Below, in pieces: positions 1-9,800 of a stretch of 34,134 nucleotides of DNA. The position numbers and the translations under genes were made by a program. The DNA comes from Buchananella hordeovulneris (GTDB lineage Bacteria; Actinomycetota; Actinomycetes; Actinomycetales; Actinomycetaceae), in contig JAUMWR010000002.1 in NCBI GenBank assembly GCA_030529545.1, forward strand, positions 64,113 through 98,246, written 5' to 3'. How positions within the stretch are numbered: the stretch's first letter is position 1; the number at the start of each line of letters is the position of its first letter. Below the pieces are notes generated by a model. It saw nothing but the letters and a program-made list of their open reading frames with translations. It did not search any database and was not told the origin of the DNA.

Positions 1-491
1 TCGCCCACGTAGGCGTAAGAGATCTCGTTCAGCGGCTTGCCGGCATGCTCGCGCATAGTCAGCGCGTCGCACAGCATCTGGGTGGGGTGCCAGTCGTCGG
101 TCAGGCCATTCCACACCGGCACGCCGGAGAGCTCGGCCAGGGTGGTCACCTTGTCCTGGGAATCGCCGCGGTACTCGATCCCGTCGTAGAAGCGGCCCAG
201 CACCTGCGCGGTGTCAGCGATGGACTCCTTGTGGCCAATCTGCGAACCGGTCGGGTCCAGGTAGGTCACCTGGGCGCCCTGGTGGTAGGCGGCCACCTCG
301 AAGGAGCAGCGGGTGCGGGTGGAGGTCTTCTCAAAGATCAGCGCGATGACGCGGCCCTCCAGGTACTTCACCTCGCGGCCCTCTGCGCGCGCCGCCTTCA
401 GCTCCGCGGCCAGGTCAATGAAGGACAACCACTCGGCGGGGGTGAAGTCGAGCTCGCGCAGGAACGAGCGGCCAGCGAGGGGAAATTCCAT
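1..491 (-). CDS. arcB: Ornithine carbamoyltransferase, N-terminal 163 residues (cut by window edge)
   Basis: This enzyme interconverts ornithine plus carbamoyl phosphate with citrulline plus phosphate in the cytoplasm. Next to arcA the catabolic role (citrulline phosphorolysis in the arginine deiminase pathway) is likely. Reading from ATG at 491, the protein starts [16 protein letters not shown], typical of the family. The carbamoyl-phosphate motif STRTR is at residues 57-61 inside [13 protein letters not shown], and the HPTQ motif is at about 137-140. The frame is open to the left edge, so the C-terminal ornithine-binding half is outside the window. An AAAGG ribosome site lies 7 bases before the ATG. 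It is separated from arcA by the 31-kb cluster. An anabolic argF identity cannot be excluded without the downstream neighbours. Confidence 0.93.
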   Translation of the reverse strand, partial: MEFPLAGRSFLRELDFTPAEWLSFIDLAAELKAARAEGREVKYLEGRVIALIFEKTSTRTRCSFEVAAYHQGAQVTYLDPTGSQIGHKESIADTAQVLGRFYDGIEYRGDSQDKVTTLAELSGVPVWNGLTDDWHPTQMLCDALTMREHAGKPLNEISYAYVG

Positions 492-561
492 GGTGGAACC
501 TTTCTGTGGTGCGTACGGCCCCCGGTTGGGCGCTCCTGCCCCCGCCGGTTGGCACTCGAAA

Positions 562-567
562 AGACTA
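562..567 (-). promoter_or_regulatory. Possible -10 box of arcB
   Basis: The minus-strand hexamer TAGTCT fits the actinobacterial TANNNT consensus. It would give a leader of roughly 64 nt before the arcB ATG at 491. The best -35 candidate is GTGCAA, 16 bp upstream, which is poor. Read-through from the upstream cluster is an alternative source of arcB transcript. Confidence 0.25.
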
Positions 568-593
568 GCGCGCTTCTGTGCCGTTGCACGGCT

Positions 594-627
594 CCTCGCG
601 CACTCCGGCGCGGGCGGCGCCGCGAGG
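594..627 (-). terminator. Possible hairpin terminator at the end of the 15-gene cluster
   Basis: CCTCGC pairs with GCGAGG (outer stem) and GGCGC with GCGCC (inner stem, 5-nt loop), with a 7-nt bulge on one side. No uridine tract follows, so a classical intrinsic terminator is not shown. It lies about 60 nt past the stop codon of the last cluster gene. Confidence 0.25.
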
Positions 628-688
628 CTTCCAGCGCGAAGCCGTTACGCCAACGCGGCCAGGCCGCTTGCCGAACGGGGCGCCACCG

Positions 689-1876
689 CTAGGCCGGCGG
701 GGCGAAGCCCGCCAGCGAGGGATCATCCGCGCCGCCCCACCGCTCCGAGGGCTCCGTCTCCGGGACCGGGAATTGACTGGGTACCCCGGAGATGAATGCG
801 CCCGCGCCGGGCGCCTCCGGGCCGGGGACCGGCGCCGGGGCGCCGCTGGGGGCGAACGGGCTGTCCTCCGCGTTGATGGGCTGGCCCCAGGCCAGGCCCG
901 CCGGCGCGGGGGAAGGCTGGGGCGCCGCCCAGGCAGCGGCGGAGGGGTCCTGCCGGGCGGTCTCTGCGCCGGGGAAGGGCGTATGGCCCTGCTCCGGGGT
1001 CGGCAGCGGCTGGGCCGGGGCAGCCTCGACAAACTGGGGCGGGGCGGCAAACTCGGCCGGCGGCGCGTAGCCGGGCTGGCCCAACTGCCCCGGCGCACCG
1101 AACTGCGCGGCGGGATCGGCGCCAAGGCCAGGCGCTCCGGCGGCAGTGGGAGCCTGCGGCACGCCAAACGGGGCCGGGACTCCGCCAAGCTCCTCGCCCG
1201 AAACCCCGCCGTGAGCTCCACCTGGCTCCCCGCCTGGCGCCCAGGCCTGCGGGAGCGGCGCCGCGAAGGACTGACCCGTCGGGTGCTGCTGGGGCAAGGA
1301 CTCAACACCCGGTGCCGCGCACCCGCCCGGGAACTGCGGCGGCGCCGCAGCGGGCACCTCCTGCGTGCTCCGCTCCTCGCCTGCGCCGGCGGCGGCAGGC
1401 AGGGCCTGGCCCGGCGCGCCGGCTTCATTCTCGCCACTGCGCGCCGGGGTGACCAGCAGGGCCTCGGCAAAGACCACGCCGTCGCGCACGGGCACGGGGT
1501 CCTGGTCGCTGCCCACCTCGGCGTACCAGGCGTCGCTCAGCTCCCAGCGGGAGACGCCTGCGAAGGCGAGCGCGGGCGAGTCCAGCTCGGTGGGGCTGAT
1601 CAGCTCCTCGCGGTCCGCCAGGTGGACGCGGACGGCGAAGCCAGTGGAGACCAGGACGCGCAGCTGGGTCCCGTCCCAGGTGGTGACCGCGTAGCGCAGT
1701 TGGGAGGAGGGGCGGGGGCTGACCACGAGCTGTTGGGCCACTGCCTCCAGGGCCTGCCCGGCGCGCAGTGCCTCCCAGGCCGCGACCACGCTGCGGGGAT
1801 CCACGTCCTCTGCCAAGAGCGCGCCGCCGGGGCAGACCGCGCCCACAAAGTCACCGGGGATCCACTGAGCGTCCAT
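689..1876 (-). CDS. 395-aa protein with FHA-protein-like N-terminal domain and Pro/Ala/Gln-rich tail
   Basis: Residues 1 to about 150 form a compact domain starting MDAQWIPGDFVGAVCPGG and including RYAVTTWDGTQLRVLV. This recalls the N-terminal domain of actinobacterial FHA proteins encoded beside PP2C and transglutaminase genes. That match is from memory of the family and moderate at best. Residues from about 160 to the end are low-complexity Pro/Ala/Gly/Gln, with no FHA signature (GR, S.H) anywhere. No signal peptide or TM segment is visible. It is the last gene of the cluster, starting 2 bp after the transglutaminase gene, with GGAGAGGAA as a good ribosome site. In related clusters this position often holds the phosphatase or FHA gene, so it may be an FHA-less derivative. 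It could equally be an unrelated scaffold protein. Confidence 0.85.
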   Translation of the reverse strand: MDAQWIPGDFVGAVCPGGALLAEDVDPRSVVAAWEALRAGQALEAVAQQLVVSPRPSSQLRYAVTTWDGTQLRVLVSTGFAVRVHLADREELISPTELDSPALAFAGVSRWELSDAWYAEVGSDQDPVPVRDGVVFAEALLVTPARSGENEAGAPGQALPAAAGAGEERSTQEVPAAAPPQFPGGCAAPGVESLPQQHPTGQSFAAPLPQAWAPGGEPGGAHGGVSGEELGGVPAPFGVPQAPTAAGAPGLGADPAAQFGAPGQLGQPGYAPPAEFAAPPQFVEAAPAQPLPTPEQGHTPFPGAETARQDPSAAAWAAPQPSPAPAGLAWGQPINAEDSPFAPSGAPAPVPGPEAPGAGAFISGVPSQFPVPETEPSERWGGADDPSLAGFAPPA

Positions 1877-1878
1877 CG

Positions 1879-4551
1879 CTATTCCTCTCCAACCTGTGCC
1901 GACATGCTATCGGCAGCAGGCGGCGCCTCGGCGGGATGGTCCGCGCCAGGTTTGCCACTGCTGGCGGGGGCAAAGTTCTCCAGCGCGGGCCCCGGCGCGG
2001 CCTCGGCTGCCCGGCGGGCGCGCTTGCGCTCCTCCCTGGCCGCCCGGCCAGCTTCCGCCTTGGCTGCTTCCCGGTAGAGGTCCTTGCGGCGGAGGGAGGC
2101 CAGCGATAGCTTGGCCAGGAGCGGGCGCCTGCTGCCGGGGGCCTTGTTCATGCCGCCGATCACCGCCGCCGCCAGCTCCCACGCGTGGTCGCGCTCGGTC
2201 TTGGTAACGGACTCGGGGCTGAAGGCCGCCTGGTCGGCGAGCTGCGCCATGCGCATGGCCTGCTCCAGTTGCGCGCCATGCGGCCTAAACGGCGCGGTGG
2301 AACCGCGTCCGTGCCGCCGCTTGACCTGCTGCACCACCTCTGACGGTTGGCGCCACTTGGGCCACTTCCTGATTTGCCCGACGTTCCCGCCAGCCGCCTT
2401 GCCGGCGCGCCCGCCCGCCGGAGAGTCGGAGTGCAGGAGCGCGATCAGCTCGTCGGCCTGGGCGGGGCGGGGCCGCCCGCCGTCCACGGTGACGGCGTGG
2501 TCGGCCGCGCGGTCCAGCAGTTCCTCCCAGGCGCCCAGGGTCTGGTCGCCGGCGCTGCCGCGCTTGCGGCGGCGCGAGCGGCGCAGCGCCTTCAGCGTCA
2601 GGATCGTGGCCAGCGGGGCCAGCAGGAGCAGCCCGCCTCCGGCCGCGCCCACCACGGGCCACGGCACGTGGAAGGGAGGCTTGGGCTTGTCCTCTGCCTC
2701 GTCGTCCAGCACGTCGGGCGGCAGCTCGGCCGGCTCCGGGGGCTGCACCACCTGCGGGCGCGGGTTGGGCAGGATCTCGGGCTGCTCGTCCGGGGGCACC
2801 TGGTCGCGCGGCGGGGTGGGGAAGAAGGGGACCCATCCGGCGCCGGCAAAGTTGACCTCCACCCAGGCGCGCATGTCGATGCCCTTGACCACGTGCTCGG
2901 TGCCGCTGCCGGCGGGGATGAAGCCCACCGCGACGCGGGCGGGGATGCCCTGGGAGCGCAGCATCAGCGCCATGGCGGGGGCGTACTGGTCGTCGTCGCC
3001 CACCATGATTTCCTCTGTTAGGAAGCGCTCCAGGCGGGCGGCGCGGTGGCCGGGAAGCGAGGGGTAGCCGCTGCCGTCGCCAAAGAAGCCCTTGGTGGAC
3101 AGGGCCTTGGTCAGGGCCCGCACCTTCTCCACCCCGGTGCTGGCGCCGCCCATGAGCTCCGCGGCGGTCTCCGCCACCACGGGCGGCACCTGGTCGTCTT
3201 CGTCTGCTATCCCCGCAAAGGGCACATCGGCCAGCTCGGAGTCCTCCCACTTGCGCGGGACCGCAAGCGAAACGTCGTACGAATCCCCGGTCGCGAGCGG
3301 GTGCTTGGACAAGAGGGTGCCCAGCGAGGAGGCGTAGTAGGTGGAGTACTCCAGGTCCGTGGCGTTGGGGCCGGCGTAGCGCAGCCGCACCACGTCGCCG
3401 CCACCGGGAATCCAGTTGCCGGAGTAGCCCAGCACCTCCACGTGGGCGGTGAACACCTCGGTGGGCGCCCCCTCCGGGCGCTCCACCTTCTGCCCAATGC
3501 GGTGGAAGGCGGTGGTGGAGCCCTCGGGCGAGAGCTGGAACACGGTGCCGTCGTAGTAATCCAGGGCGGCCAGACGCACGGGCACGCCGCCCGGCACGCC
3601 GGAGATCTTGAAGAGTGGCTCCTCGGCGCGGTCTGTGGTCAGCGCCCGCAGCGGCGCGATCGGCGAGTGGAACATCCGCAGGTCCAGCGGGGCCTGCACG
3701 CCGTCGCGCAGCACCACGCGGTCGGTGCCAGCCAGGACCGTGGCGGAGGCGGCCACGCCGGTCGCCGCGCACACCGTCAGCAGCGCCGCAGCCCGGATGG
3801 CCTGGCCACGCTTGGCGGAGTCCCCGGAGGTGAAGCGCACGGTGCCCACGCCCGTGTCCTTGGCGGCCTCGCGGCCCACCCAGGCCACCCAGGCCAGCAG
3901 CGCCACGCCCACGCCTGCGCCCACCGGCACGGCCAGCGGGGCCGCCTGCGAGCCCCACAGGATGCCCACCAGGAGCAGGACGAACACCGGCAGGGCCGCC
4001 CACTGAGGGCGGCGCAGCCGCAGCGCGGCGCTGATCGCCGCCACCGTGCACACCAGGGAAGTGAGGAAGGGCAGCACCAGCGGCCCCACAAAGATGCTCA
4101 CCGGCGTGGAGACCGTGAGCATGTCCATCCACACGGTGGCGATCGAGGCCACCAGTTCGCGCACGGTCTGCACTGTGGGGATAACACCGGCCACGGTGGT
4201 GGTGGGCAAGGCCACCGCGCCACCAAAAACTATGTAGACCAGGAACGTGACGGCGGTGGTGAGCCACGCCCCCCAGTGCAACCGCCAGGACGCCAACGCG
4301 ACCGCCAAGCCCAGCACGACGCCCGCCACCATCGCCACGTAGCCGGAGGCGTCGCCAAACACCGGGCCGTGGGTGAGGCCCGCGCCCAGCAGACAGACGG
4401 TGAGCACGGCCAGCGACGGAACCTGCTTGCGCCAGCTCACCACCCGCAGCTTCTTGGAGCCACGCGGGTGCCCAGCGGCGCGCCGCCGCGCCGGCGCCGC
4501 GCCGCCGGCCCCGGTGGACCCCGGGGGTGAGGGGGGGGTCTGATTCGTCAT
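1879..4551 (-). CDS. TgpA-type transglutaminase-fold membrane protein with missing catalytic triad
   Basis: The 890-aa protein has a basic Pro-rich N-terminus, about seven TM segments between residues 45 and 272, and an extracytoplasmic transglutaminase-like core around 470-580. A further TM follows at about 630-655, then an Ala/Arg/Lys-rich cytoplasmic tail. The layout is that of TgpA-like proteins encoded beside MoxR and DUF58. The core keeps the family framework (GDDDQYAPAMALM, RAWVEV, GWVPFFPTP). However, the expected Cys-His-Asp triad reads Asp520, Arg561 and Phe577, so cysteine-based catalysis should be impossible. I infer a binding or structural role, perhaps gripping the surface protein encoded upstream. 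Its ATG overlaps the DUF58 stop (ATGA), implying translational coupling. Confidence 0.92.
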   Translation of the reverse strand: MTNQTPPSPPGSTGAGGAAPARRRAAGHPRGSKKLRVVSWRKQVPSLAVLTVCLLGAGLTHGPVFGDASGYVAMVAGVVLGLAVALASWRLHWGAWLTTAVTFLVYIVFGGAVALPTTTVAGVIPTVQTVRELVASIATVWMDMLTVSTPVSIFVGPLVLPFLTSLVCTVAAISAALRLRRPQWAALPVFVLLLVGILWGSQAAPLAVPVGAGVGVALLAWVAWVGREAAKDTGVGTVRFTSGDSAKRGQAIRAAALLTVCAATGVAASATVLAGTDRVVLRDGVQAPLDLRMFHSPIAPLRALTTDRAEEPLFKISGVPGGVPVRLAALDYYDGTVFQLSPEGSTTAFHRIGQKVERPEGAPTEVFTAHVEVLGYSGNWIPGGGDVVRLRYAGPNATDLEYSTYYASSLGTLLSKHPLATGDSYDVSLAVPRKWEDSELADVPFAGIADEDDQVPPVVAETAAELMGGASTGVEKVRALTKALSTKGFFGDGSGYPSLPGHRAARLERFLTEEIMVGDDDQYAPAMALMLRSQGIPARVAVGFIPAGSGTEHVVKGIDMRAWVEVNFAGAGWVPFFPTPPRDQVPPDEQPEILPNPRPQVVQPPEPAELPPDVLDDEAEDKPKPPFHVPWPVVGAAGGGLLLLAPLATILTLKALRRSRRRKRGSAGDQTLGAWEELLDRAADHAVTVDGGRPRPAQADELIALLHSDSPAGGRAGKAAGGNVGQIRKWPKWRQPSEVVQQVKRRHGRGSTAPFRPHGAQLEQAMRMAQLADQAAFSPESVTKTERDHAWELAAAVIGGMNKAPGSRRPLLAKLSLASLRRKDLYREAAKAEAGRAAREERKRARRAAEAAPGPALENFAPASSGKPGADHPAEAPPAADSMSAQVGEE

Positions 4552-5861
4552 TGCATCGCTCGCTTCAGGGCACGCGGCAGCTCGGCCCGGTCGGGGAACG
4601 TGACGACCGGGAAGCCATCCACCGTGCGCACGCTCAGCTCCGCGCCCTCGTCCACGCGCAGGGCCGCCTTGGCCATGCTCAGCGGCAGAACGGCCAGGCA
4701 GCGGTGCACCTCGTCAACGGAGTTGTTCCCGCCGGTAATCACCATCACCACCGAGGCCTCCGGGGCCACCAGGGCCGCGTCGCGCCCCAGCGCGGACAGT
4801 TCCGGCAGGTCGGCCCCCGGCTCAAGAGCCGCAAAGAAGTCCAGGCCGCGCATGGCCGAGCGCGGCTGGGAGGTGGCCTCCTGGCACGCGATGGTCACCT
4901 CCTTGCCGTCCCGCAGGGTGGCGGCCACGAGGGAGGCGGCAGCGCTCACACCTACCTCGAAGGCCTCCTCGCTCCCCCAGGACGCGAGGTTGCGGTCCAG
5001 GATCACCAGCAGGTGGGCGCGGCGCGTCTCCTCAAACTGGCGCACCATCCACTCCCCCACGCGGATCGTCGTAGGCCAGTGAATATTGCGCCGGTCGTCA
5101 CCCGGCATGTACTCGCGCAGCGCGTGGAAGGAAACGTCGGAGGAGGACAGCTGGTTGACCGTGGCGCCCTCCACGTCGCGGATAAAGCCGATCGCCTGGG
5201 AGGCCAGGCCCACGATCTGGGGGTGGATGTAGAGCTGCGTGGTCTCCTCCCACACGGTGGTGCGGCGCACCAAACCCAGCGGGTCGCCGCGCACCGCCTC
5301 TGCCGGGCCGATCGTGATAACGCCGCGCCGCTGCGTGGGCAGCTCAAAGCCCTCGATGTGCTGGGCGCCGCGCGAGAGGCGCGGCACCCGGAAGGAGGCC
5401 ATGCCCCGCCCAAACGGCAGGTCCATCAGGGAGGAGCGCACCAGCGTGGAGGCCCGATTGATGACGTGCAGGGTGCCGGTGGCCCGGCTGCCCACGGTCA
5501 CCCGGTCCTTCAGAAGGCGCAGCCGCACGTCGTAGCGCGCCCGCCCCGCAGACCAGAGCAGGGAGAGCAGCAGGCACGCCAGCGCCCCCACACCGATCAC
5601 CAGCAGCTCGGCCCACCGCAGCCACGTGCCCACTACGGTGGCGGCCAGCCCCACCACGCCCACGCTCCAGCCCAGGCGCGTCACCCCGGTGACGTAGGAC
5701 CAAACCACCCGTACGCCGGGCAGCGCGGAGAGGGAGGCATCCACCCGCCCACGCCAGGCAGCAAATGCCTCCCACCGGCGCGCGGCATTCTCCCGCGCGC
5801 CGGCAACCGCTGCGGACAGCCGCCGGGGGGAGGCAGGAGGGAACTTGCGTGCTGTGCTCAT
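4548..5861 (-). CDS. DUF58 family membrane protein
   Basis: This 437-aa protein has two TM segments at about 62-82 and 86-106. It then carries the canonical DUF58 core, which includes FHALREYMPGDDRRNIHWPT and MVRQFEETRRAHLLVILD. DUF58 proteins are usual partners of MoxR ATPases and carry a vWA-like fold after the signature motif. Here the metal-site position reads DRNLA instead of DxSxS, so divalent-metal binding looks lost. It starts 3 bp after the MoxR stop with little Shine-Dalgarno sequence, and its own stop overlaps the transglutaminase ATG. The three genes are probably coupled. I infer that it links the cytoplasmic ATPase to membrane and exported clients. Confidence 0.94.
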   Translation of the reverse strand: MSTARKFPPASPRRLSAAVAGARENAARRWEAFAAWRGRVDASLSALPGVRVVWSYVTGVTRLGWSVGVVGLAATVVGTWLRWAELLVIGVGALACLLLSLLWSAGRARYDVRLRLLKDRVTVGSRATGTLHVINRASTLVRSSLMDLPFGRGMASFRVPRLSRGAQHIEGFELPTQRRGVITIGPAEAVRGDPLGLVRRTTVWEETTQLYIHPQIVGLASQAIGFIRDVEGATVNQLSSSDVSFHALREYMPGDDRRNIHWPTTIRVGEWMVRQFEETRRAHLLVILDRNLASWGSEEAFEVGVSAAASLVAATLRDGKEVTIACQEATSQPRSAMRGLDFFAALEPGADLPELSALGRDAALVAPEASVVMVITGGNNSVDEVHRCLAVLPLSMAKAALRVDEGAELSVRTVDGFPVVTFPDRAELPRALKRAMQ

Positions 5862-5864
5862 TTA

Positions 5865-6827
5865 TCAGGCGGTCGGGGCGGGGACGGCGGCGATGGCGTC
5901 GGCCACCACCTTTTCCGGCGTGGCACCGGAGAACTCGGCGTCAGGGTCCATCACCAGACGGTGGGCCCACACCTTGTCCGCCAGCGCCGAGACGTCGTCG
6001 GGCACCACAAAGTGACGCCCCTGGGCCATTGCCCACACGCGGGCCGCGCGCATCATCGAGATGGCGCCACGGGTGGACACGCCCAGCCGCACCGACGGGT
6101 GCTCGCGGGTCTGCTCGCAGAGCTGCTGCACGTAGAGAGCCACGGAATCGTTGACGTGGGTGTCCTTGGCCAGGTCGCTCATCTCCTCCACGCCCTGCGC
6201 GGAGACCACGGACTGCAAGTTCTTGGAGCGGTCCGGGTTGCCGGAGCCCAGCAGGATCTGCACGCCCGCCTCGCGCCCGGGGTAGCCCAGCGAGCACTTC
6301 ATCATGAAGCGGTCCAGCTGGGCCTCGGGCAGGCGGTAGGTGCCGGCCTGCTCCACGGGGTTCTGGGTGGCGATGACCAGGAAGGGGCGGCCCACGTCGT
6401 GGCGCTCCTTGTCATTGGTCACCTTGGCCTCCTCCATCACCTCCAGCAGCGCGGACTGGGTCTTGGGCGAGGCGCGGTTGATCTCATCGGCCAACACGAT
6501 CGAGGCGAAGATGGGGCCCTTGCGGAACTCCCAGTTGCCGTTCTTGTCCGGCATGGAGGCACCCGTGATGTCCAAGGGCAGCAGGTCGGGGGTGAACTGG
6601 ATACGCGAGTGCGTGCAGTCCACGGTGGCGGCGATCGCCCGGGCCAGGGCGGTCTTACCGGTGCCCGGGGCGTCCTCCAGCAGCAGGTGGCCCTCCGCCA
6701 GCATGCAGGTGACCGCCAAGCGCACTACTTCCTCCTTGCCCAGCAGCGCCTTGCCGATGTTGTCCACGATCGTGCCGAAAGCATCCGCAAACCAGCGGGC
6801 CTTCTCCACCGATACAGTCACCTTCAC
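5865..6827 (-). CDS. MoxR family AAA+ ATPase
   Basis: This is a cytoplasmic AAA+ chaperone of the MoxR clade, thought to remodel or mature protein complexes together with vWA or DUF58 partners. The Walker A motif is APGTGKT (53-59), Walker B is VLADEIN (111-117), sensor 1 is IATQNP (152-157), and the MoxR signature LPEAQLDRF ends at 174. The length of about 320 aa is normal. The first in-frame start is GTG at 6827, but AGGAG abuts it. The GTG at 6821, two codons later, has that AGGAG at a 5-base spacing and may be the true start. It lies 23 bp after the giant Ig/FN3 gene and 3 bp before the DUF58 gene. Confidence 0.96.
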   Translation of the reverse strand: MKVTVSVEKARWFADAFGTIVDNIGKALLGKEEVVRLAVTCMLAEGHLLLEDAPGTGKTALARAIAATVDCTHSRIQFTPDLLPLDITGASMPDKNGNWEFRKGPIFASIVLADEINRASPKTQSALLEVMEEAKVTNDKERHDVGRPFLVIATQNPVEQAGTYRLPEAQLDRFMMKCSLGYPGREAGVQILLGSGNPDRSKNLQSVVSAQGVEEMSDLAKDTHVNDSVALYVQQLCEQTREHPSVRLGVSTRGAISMMRAARVWAMAQGRHFVVPDDVSALADKVWAHRLVMDPDAEFSGATPEKVVADAIAAVPAPTA

Positions 6828-6850
6828 TCCTAGATTCTCAATCGGCCAGC

Positions 6851-9800
6851 TCAGGGCTGGAACGTTCCGTTTTCGCAGACAAGCCAGTGGTCCAGGAATA
6901 CGCTTGCCGAGGAGGCCACCAGGAAGTCCCCGGCGATGCCGTCAAATCGGGGCGTCACCAGGACCTCGTTGCTTCCCCCCATCGGGATCGTGGTGCTCAC
7001 CGGCACGCCGTAGATGGTGCCGGAGCAGCGCACGGTCTCCGCGCCGGGCCACTCCCACAGGCGCACGCTGACCTTGTAGTTCACGCCCTCCCAGCCGCAG
7101 CGGTCTTCCCCGCAAGGCACGGACTCCCCCGGCTCCAGGCGGTAGAAGCGCCCGAAGATGGGCACGGTCGCCTCGTCGCAGTTGAGCTCACCGACGTTGC
7201 CGCCGTCCTGCTGGGCCTGCACGCACAGGCGCTTGGTCTCGCCCTCGGCAGCAGGCAGCGTGATGTCGGAGGCGGCCGGGACGTTGCCGACCATGTCCCC
7301 GCTGAGCCGGTAGACGGTGTTCTTGCCGCCGTCCTCGCCCCCGCTCCAGCGGCAGATCACGGTCTTCTCCCCCGCCTCGCAGGTCATCGTGGGGCTGGTG
7401 GGCGGGCGGAAGGTGACGACTGACAGCGAGTTGCTGACGGCGGATTGCGCCACCGTGCCGCCCTTGTTGCCCTCCGCGCGCAGCATGACGGTGCTGGTGG
7501 CGCCGTCCACCAGGCCGGTGATGCGGTTGCCGGTCAGGGGCTGCCAGTTGGCGCCGTCCAGGCTCCACTGGTAGGTCAGCTCGCCGCTGAGCCAGCCCTG
7601 GCCGTCGCTGGACTTGGTCCAGGAGATCTCCGCCTCGCCGCTCTGCCCCGTGGCGGTGAGGGAGTTCAGGGTGGGGGCGTTGGGCTGGCCCAGCACCCAC
7701 ACCAGGGCCGTCACCGGGTCTGAGCGCAGGTTCTTGGCCACGTCGTTGATCGCAACGACGCTGACCTCCACCTGGGTGCCCGAGTAGTTCACCTCGAAAG
7801 AGGTGGTCAGCTCGTTGCCGCTCACGGTCTTGGTGATTCCGCCCAGGGTGACGACGTACTGCTCGATGGCGCGGCCGTTGTTGCTGCCCGGGCTCCAGCT
7901 GACCACCACGGTGTCGGTGGCGCCCACGCCCACGCCGATGGAGCTGGCCATGGCACTCAGGCTGCTGACCGGGCCGGGGCGGCCGTAGGGCACCATGGGC
8001 AGGCTCTCGGGAGACTGCGGCCCCCAGCCCTGCTCGGGGCCGCGGGAGGAATTGCGGGCCCGCACGGTGAAGGTGTAGGTGGAGCCGTTGGACAGGCCGT
8101 CGATGCGCTGCGGGGTGCCCGCTGCGTCCGGCCCAAACGCCCGCGTGCCGACCCCCAGGACCGTCACCTCGTAGCCGAGCAGCGCGGAGCCCTCGTTCTT
8201 GGGCGCGGTCCAGGCGAGGAGCACGTGCCCGTCCCCGGCCTCCACCGAGGTGATGGAAGGCGCGCCGGGCACCACGTCCACGTAGGCGGAGCCGGGGGCG
8301 GACTGTTCACCCCAGCCCACCTCGTTCTGGGCCATGACGGCGAAGGTGTGCTCCCGACCGTTTTGCAGGCCGGTTACCTTGCAGACAGTGACCTGGCCGC
8401 ACTCGACCTCGCGCCCGCCCTCGCTGAGCACGATCACCTTGTAGGCGGAGATGGCCGAGCCGTTGGGCGCCGCCGGGCTCCAGGAGACCTCCGCCTCGCC
8501 GTTGCCCACGGCGGTGGCCGCCACGTCGGTGGGCGCACCGGGCTTGTCCAGCACGGTCACGGAGATGACGTTGGCGTGGAAGCGGTCCGGGTCGTTCGTG
8601 GCGTCGCGCAGCGTGTACTTCACGGTGAAAGTGCCGTTGAAGCCGTCGTTGGCGCGCACGGTCAGGGCCGTGCCTGCGGCGCTCACGGAACCGCCCTCGG
8701 AGGCGGTAGGCGCCCCCACCAGGGCCAGCGGCTTGTCCGGGAAGGGGTTGGAGGCGATCTCGGCCAGCTCCACCACCTGCTCCTTGCCGGCATGCAGCGT
8801 GATGTTCAGGGGCGCGGCCTCGATCGGGGCGCGGGTGGAGGAGGTCACGCGCACGGGGATGTAGCCCACCACGGAGGCGCCGCGCGGGTCCTCCACGGTC
8901 AGCACGATCTGGCCGGCGGGTCCCTTGCCGCGAGAGACGTCGGCGGAAACGCTCAATTGCGTGCCGGAGATGGAGGCGTTGATCCCCGCCTCCACGCCGC
9001 CGGCCACCGCGAAGGTCATGCGCTCCGGCAGGTCCCCGTCGGGGTCGGTGGTCATCGCCGCCAGGTCGACCGTCTTGGCCTCCTCGCCCGGCGCCACCAC
9101 TACCTCGGTGCCCTCAAAGACCGGCGGGCGGTTGTCGCCCGGGGTCACCTCGATCGGGATGGTGACCGTGGAGGTCTGGCCGCTCGGGTCGTTGAGGTCC
9201 GCCCCGTCCGTCACCTCCAGCACGATGTTGGTGCGGCCGGAGAAGTTGCGGTCGGCGCCAAAGGTCAGCGTGGCCGGGCCGGTCACCACGGCGGAGCCGT
9301 CGTGGCCGGGGCCCACCGCCACCTTGCCGGGGTCCGTGACCAATACGCCCCGACCCGACCGGCGCACGATCACCGCGCCCAGCTCGATCGAAACGCTGGT
9401 GCCCGCCTTGACCACCACGGGCACCTTGGTGGCATCCACGTAGGGGCGGGTGATCTCGGTACCGGGCACGCGGATGAACGCGGAGGAGGAGAGGTCGTCC
9501 TTGTCGGTGACCGTGTAGACCAGGATCTGCGGCTCGGGCAGCAGGGCCACCGTAATCGTGCGGTCAGGGTTGATCTTGACGTTCTCGTCGGGAGAGGACA
9601 GGCGCGCCTCGTCGATGTCGCCGTCGGGATCGTCGTCGTTCTTCAGCACCTCCACCACGGCGCTCGTCTGGTCCGTGGTCAGGGTGGAGCGGTCAATCAC
9701 GTCGTCGCGCACGATAGGCGCCAGCAGGGGCGCGTCGGAGCGGACGGTCACCGTCAAGATGCCGGTGGCTTCACCGCCACGCCCGTCAGTGATCCGGTAG

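Larger units (their letters stand above)
492..688. other. Non-coding gap between the 395-aa gene and arcB
   Basis: This 197-bp gap holds no credible gene. On the minus strand it contains an imperfect GC-rich hairpin (594-627, outer CCTCGC/GCGAGG, inner GGCGC/GCGCC) without a T-run, which could end the long upstream transcript. It is followed by a possible -10 box for arcB (TAGTCT, 562-567). The order hairpin then promoter is what one expects between two transcription units, but each element is weak on its own. Confidence 0.5.

Noticed and set aside
578..2077. Plus-strand open frame of 499 codons and its overlapping neighbours near 565-1470
   Set aside because: They run antisense or out of frame to the 395-aa gene and cross the arcB upstream region; no features.
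2285..4267. Minus-strand open frame of 660 codons overlapping the transglutaminase gene in another frame
   Set aside because: Arg/Gly/Ala-rich shadow; the main frame carries TM segments and the family core.
4527..6833. Plus-strand open frame of 768 codons
   Set aside because: It spans antisense of both the DUF58 and MoxR genes, whose motifs are unambiguous.
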